From DASQMT01 sp963835735 (GTDB lineage: Bacteria > Actinomycetota > Thermoleophilia > Solirubrobacterales > Solirubrobacteraceae): a DNA stretch of 64,000 bases. This document shows positions 63,124 to 64,000 of the stretch, in pieces. Under the pieces are notes generated by a model. It was not told where the DNA came from. It worked only from the letters and a program-made list of their open reading frames with translations, and ran no database searches. The position numbers and the translations under genes were made by a program. How positions within the stretch are numbered: the first letter of the stretch is position 1; each line of letters starts with the position of its first letter. The stretch lies in the NCBI GenBank assembly GCA_963835735.1, contig CAWIGP010000002.1:682001-746000 (forward strand), given 5' to 3'.

Positions 63124-64000
63124 CGAACCCGGTGATCTCCTCGATCCGGTCGCCGCGCAGCGTGATCACCTGGAGAACGGTCGGCAGGTAGCGCTCGCGC
63201 TCGGGATCCCAGCTGTACGTGCCGAACGCGGGCTGCCCGCCGGCGCGCGTCGGGATGACGCGGACGCGCCGGCGGCCCTCGGCGTTGTAGAGCCGCCCGG
63301 AGAACGCCCAGTCGCGCAGGAACACGAGCACGTCGGGGCCGCGGAACCAGCTCGCCATCGGCGGCATCGCGATCGCGGCGTCCTCGGCGAGCATCGCTGC
63401 GACCGCGTCGACGTCGCCGCGCTCCCATGCGTCGACGTAGCGCCCCACCAGCTCGCGCACCGCATCGTCGCCGAGCGTTCGCAGCGTCGCCTGCTGGCTG
63501 CGCTCCGGGAGCCGCTCGTCGATCGCCTTGCGCGCGCGCTGCAGCGCGCTGTTGACGGCGGCCGTCGTCGTGTCCAGCGTCTCGGCGACCTCGCGCGCCG
63601 AGAAGCCGAGCACCTCGCGCAGGATCAGCACAGCGCGCTGGCTCGCCGGCAGGTACTGGAGCGCGGCGATGAACGCGAGCTCGACGCTCTCGCGCTGCTC
63701 GTAGCGCGCCTCCGGCGAGGCGAGCCCGTCGGCGACGCCGAGCCGTTCGTCCGGGTACGGCTCGACCCAGACGGACTCCACGAGCGGTGCGCCCGGACCT
63801 TCATGCGGATCCGCCGCGGGCGCGTAATCGATCGGCAGCACGCGCTTGGGCCGCCGCTTGATCACGTCGAGGCAGCTGTTCGTCGCGATCCGGTACAGCC
63901 ACGCGCGCAGCGAGCTGCGCCCCTCGAACCGGCCGAGCGCGCGCCATGCGCGCACGAGCGCGTCCTGCAGCGCGTCCTCGGCGTCGTGCACCGAACCGAG
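63071..64000 (-). CDS. Sigma-70 factor with C-terminal SnoaL domain, 5' end outside window
   Basis: The frame is open to the edge, so the N-terminus is missing. Region 2 is 'DAEDALQDALVRAWRALGRF' and 'SLRAWLYRIATNSCLDVIKR', region 4 'LPASQRAVLILREVLGFSAR' and 'DTTTAAVNSALQRARKA'. From about residue 180 a SnoaL-like domain follows ('VGRYVDAWERGDVDAVAAML', 'FSRFGLPDSLPA' at the end). Sigma factors of this build (SigG/SigJ type) are thought to be self-regulated by the tail. Neighbours outside the window are unknown. Confidence 0.92.
   Translation of the reverse strand, partial: LGSVHDAEDALQDALVRAWRALGRFEGRSSLRAWLYRIATNSCLDVIKRRPKRVLPIDYAPAADPHEGPGAPLVESVWVEPYPDERLGVADGLASPEARYEQRESVELAFIAALQYLPASQRAVLILREVLGFSAREVAETLDTTTAAVNSALQRARKAIDERLPERSQQATLRTLGDDAVRELVGRYVDAWERGDVDAVAAMLAEDAAIAMPPMASWFRGPDVLVFLRDWAFSGRLYNAEGRRRVRVIPTRAGGQPAFGTYSWDPERERYLPTVLQVITLRGDRIEEITGFVTPELFSRFGLPDSLPA

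Overview
The window is very GC-rich, densely packed actinobacterial chromosome. The best guess at the lineage is Thermoleophilia (Solirubrobacterales, Conexibacter/Patulibacter-like). This rests on the overall gene style, many overlapping ATGA/GTGA gene junctions, start codons with a TANNNT -10 box only 6-10 nt upstream, and a secreted protein at 46603 with the N-terminal 'NTVAYVALMIALGGTSYAA' typical of that class. It is an inference from sequence reading, not a phylogeny. No rRNA, tRNA, CRISPR array, insertion sequence or phage gene was found.

Layout. (1) 1-9000: an IclR-type regulator (partial), then a propane monooxygenase operon: hydroxylase large subunit, reductase, small subunit and coupling protein, then an amidohydrolase, a DUF59 protein, a zinc alcohol dehydrogenase and a dedicated GroEL. 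Propane would be hydroxylated and the alcohol oxidised. (2) 9083-21226: a carbohydrate (probably amino-sugar or glycan) locus with PfkB and ROK kinases, a double cupin, a Gfo/Idh/MocA dehydrogenase, a SIS-domain protein, a divergent GntR regulator, and an ABC sugar importer with a BadF-type kinase and a ferritin-like protein. (3) 21207-28281: molbindin, small ATPase, HD hydrolase, response regulator, GH4 glycosidase, HAD phosphatase, a lipoprotein, and a subtilisin-like protease followed by a free-standing propeptide-like protein. (4) 28321-37269: a complete form I aerobic CO dehydrogenase operon, in transcription order coxM-S-L-xdhC/coxF-mocA-coxD-coxE-coxG on the minus strand, with a divergent LysR regulator. 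(5) 37280-53806: ordinary accessory genes (LLM oxidoreductase, LysR/EamA pair, alpha/beta hydrolases, DUF899, HD-GYP-LuxR, aminotransferase/RraA, GH16, nitrilase, PHP/PolX-like, ECF sigma, GNAT). (6) 54121-64000: pyruvate phosphate dikinase, a Tet(M)/OtrA-like ribosomal protection protein with an overlapping leader ORF, two cyclic-nucleotide-binding proteins, a DNA ligase and a sigma factor with a SnoaL tail that runs off the window.

Propane oxidation and CO oxidation on one 36-kb stretch suggest a trace-gas-scavenging soil heterotroph. Two large proteins of unknown function (45111-46523 and 58875-60473) share an N-terminal LQRxAGNxxx motif that I associate with cargo of extracellular contractile injection systems; they are the best candidates for an undescribed system.

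Caution: thirteen single-base indels (twelve apparent insertions, one deletion) disrupt eleven otherwise well-formed genes between 1.8 and 38.3 kb, while none was seen in 38.5-64 kb. In every insertion case one extra C on the coding strand is enough to explain the shift, though the exact base is often ambiguous. I annotate these as single genes with a frameshift because both halves match one family. Consensus error is the first explanation to test.
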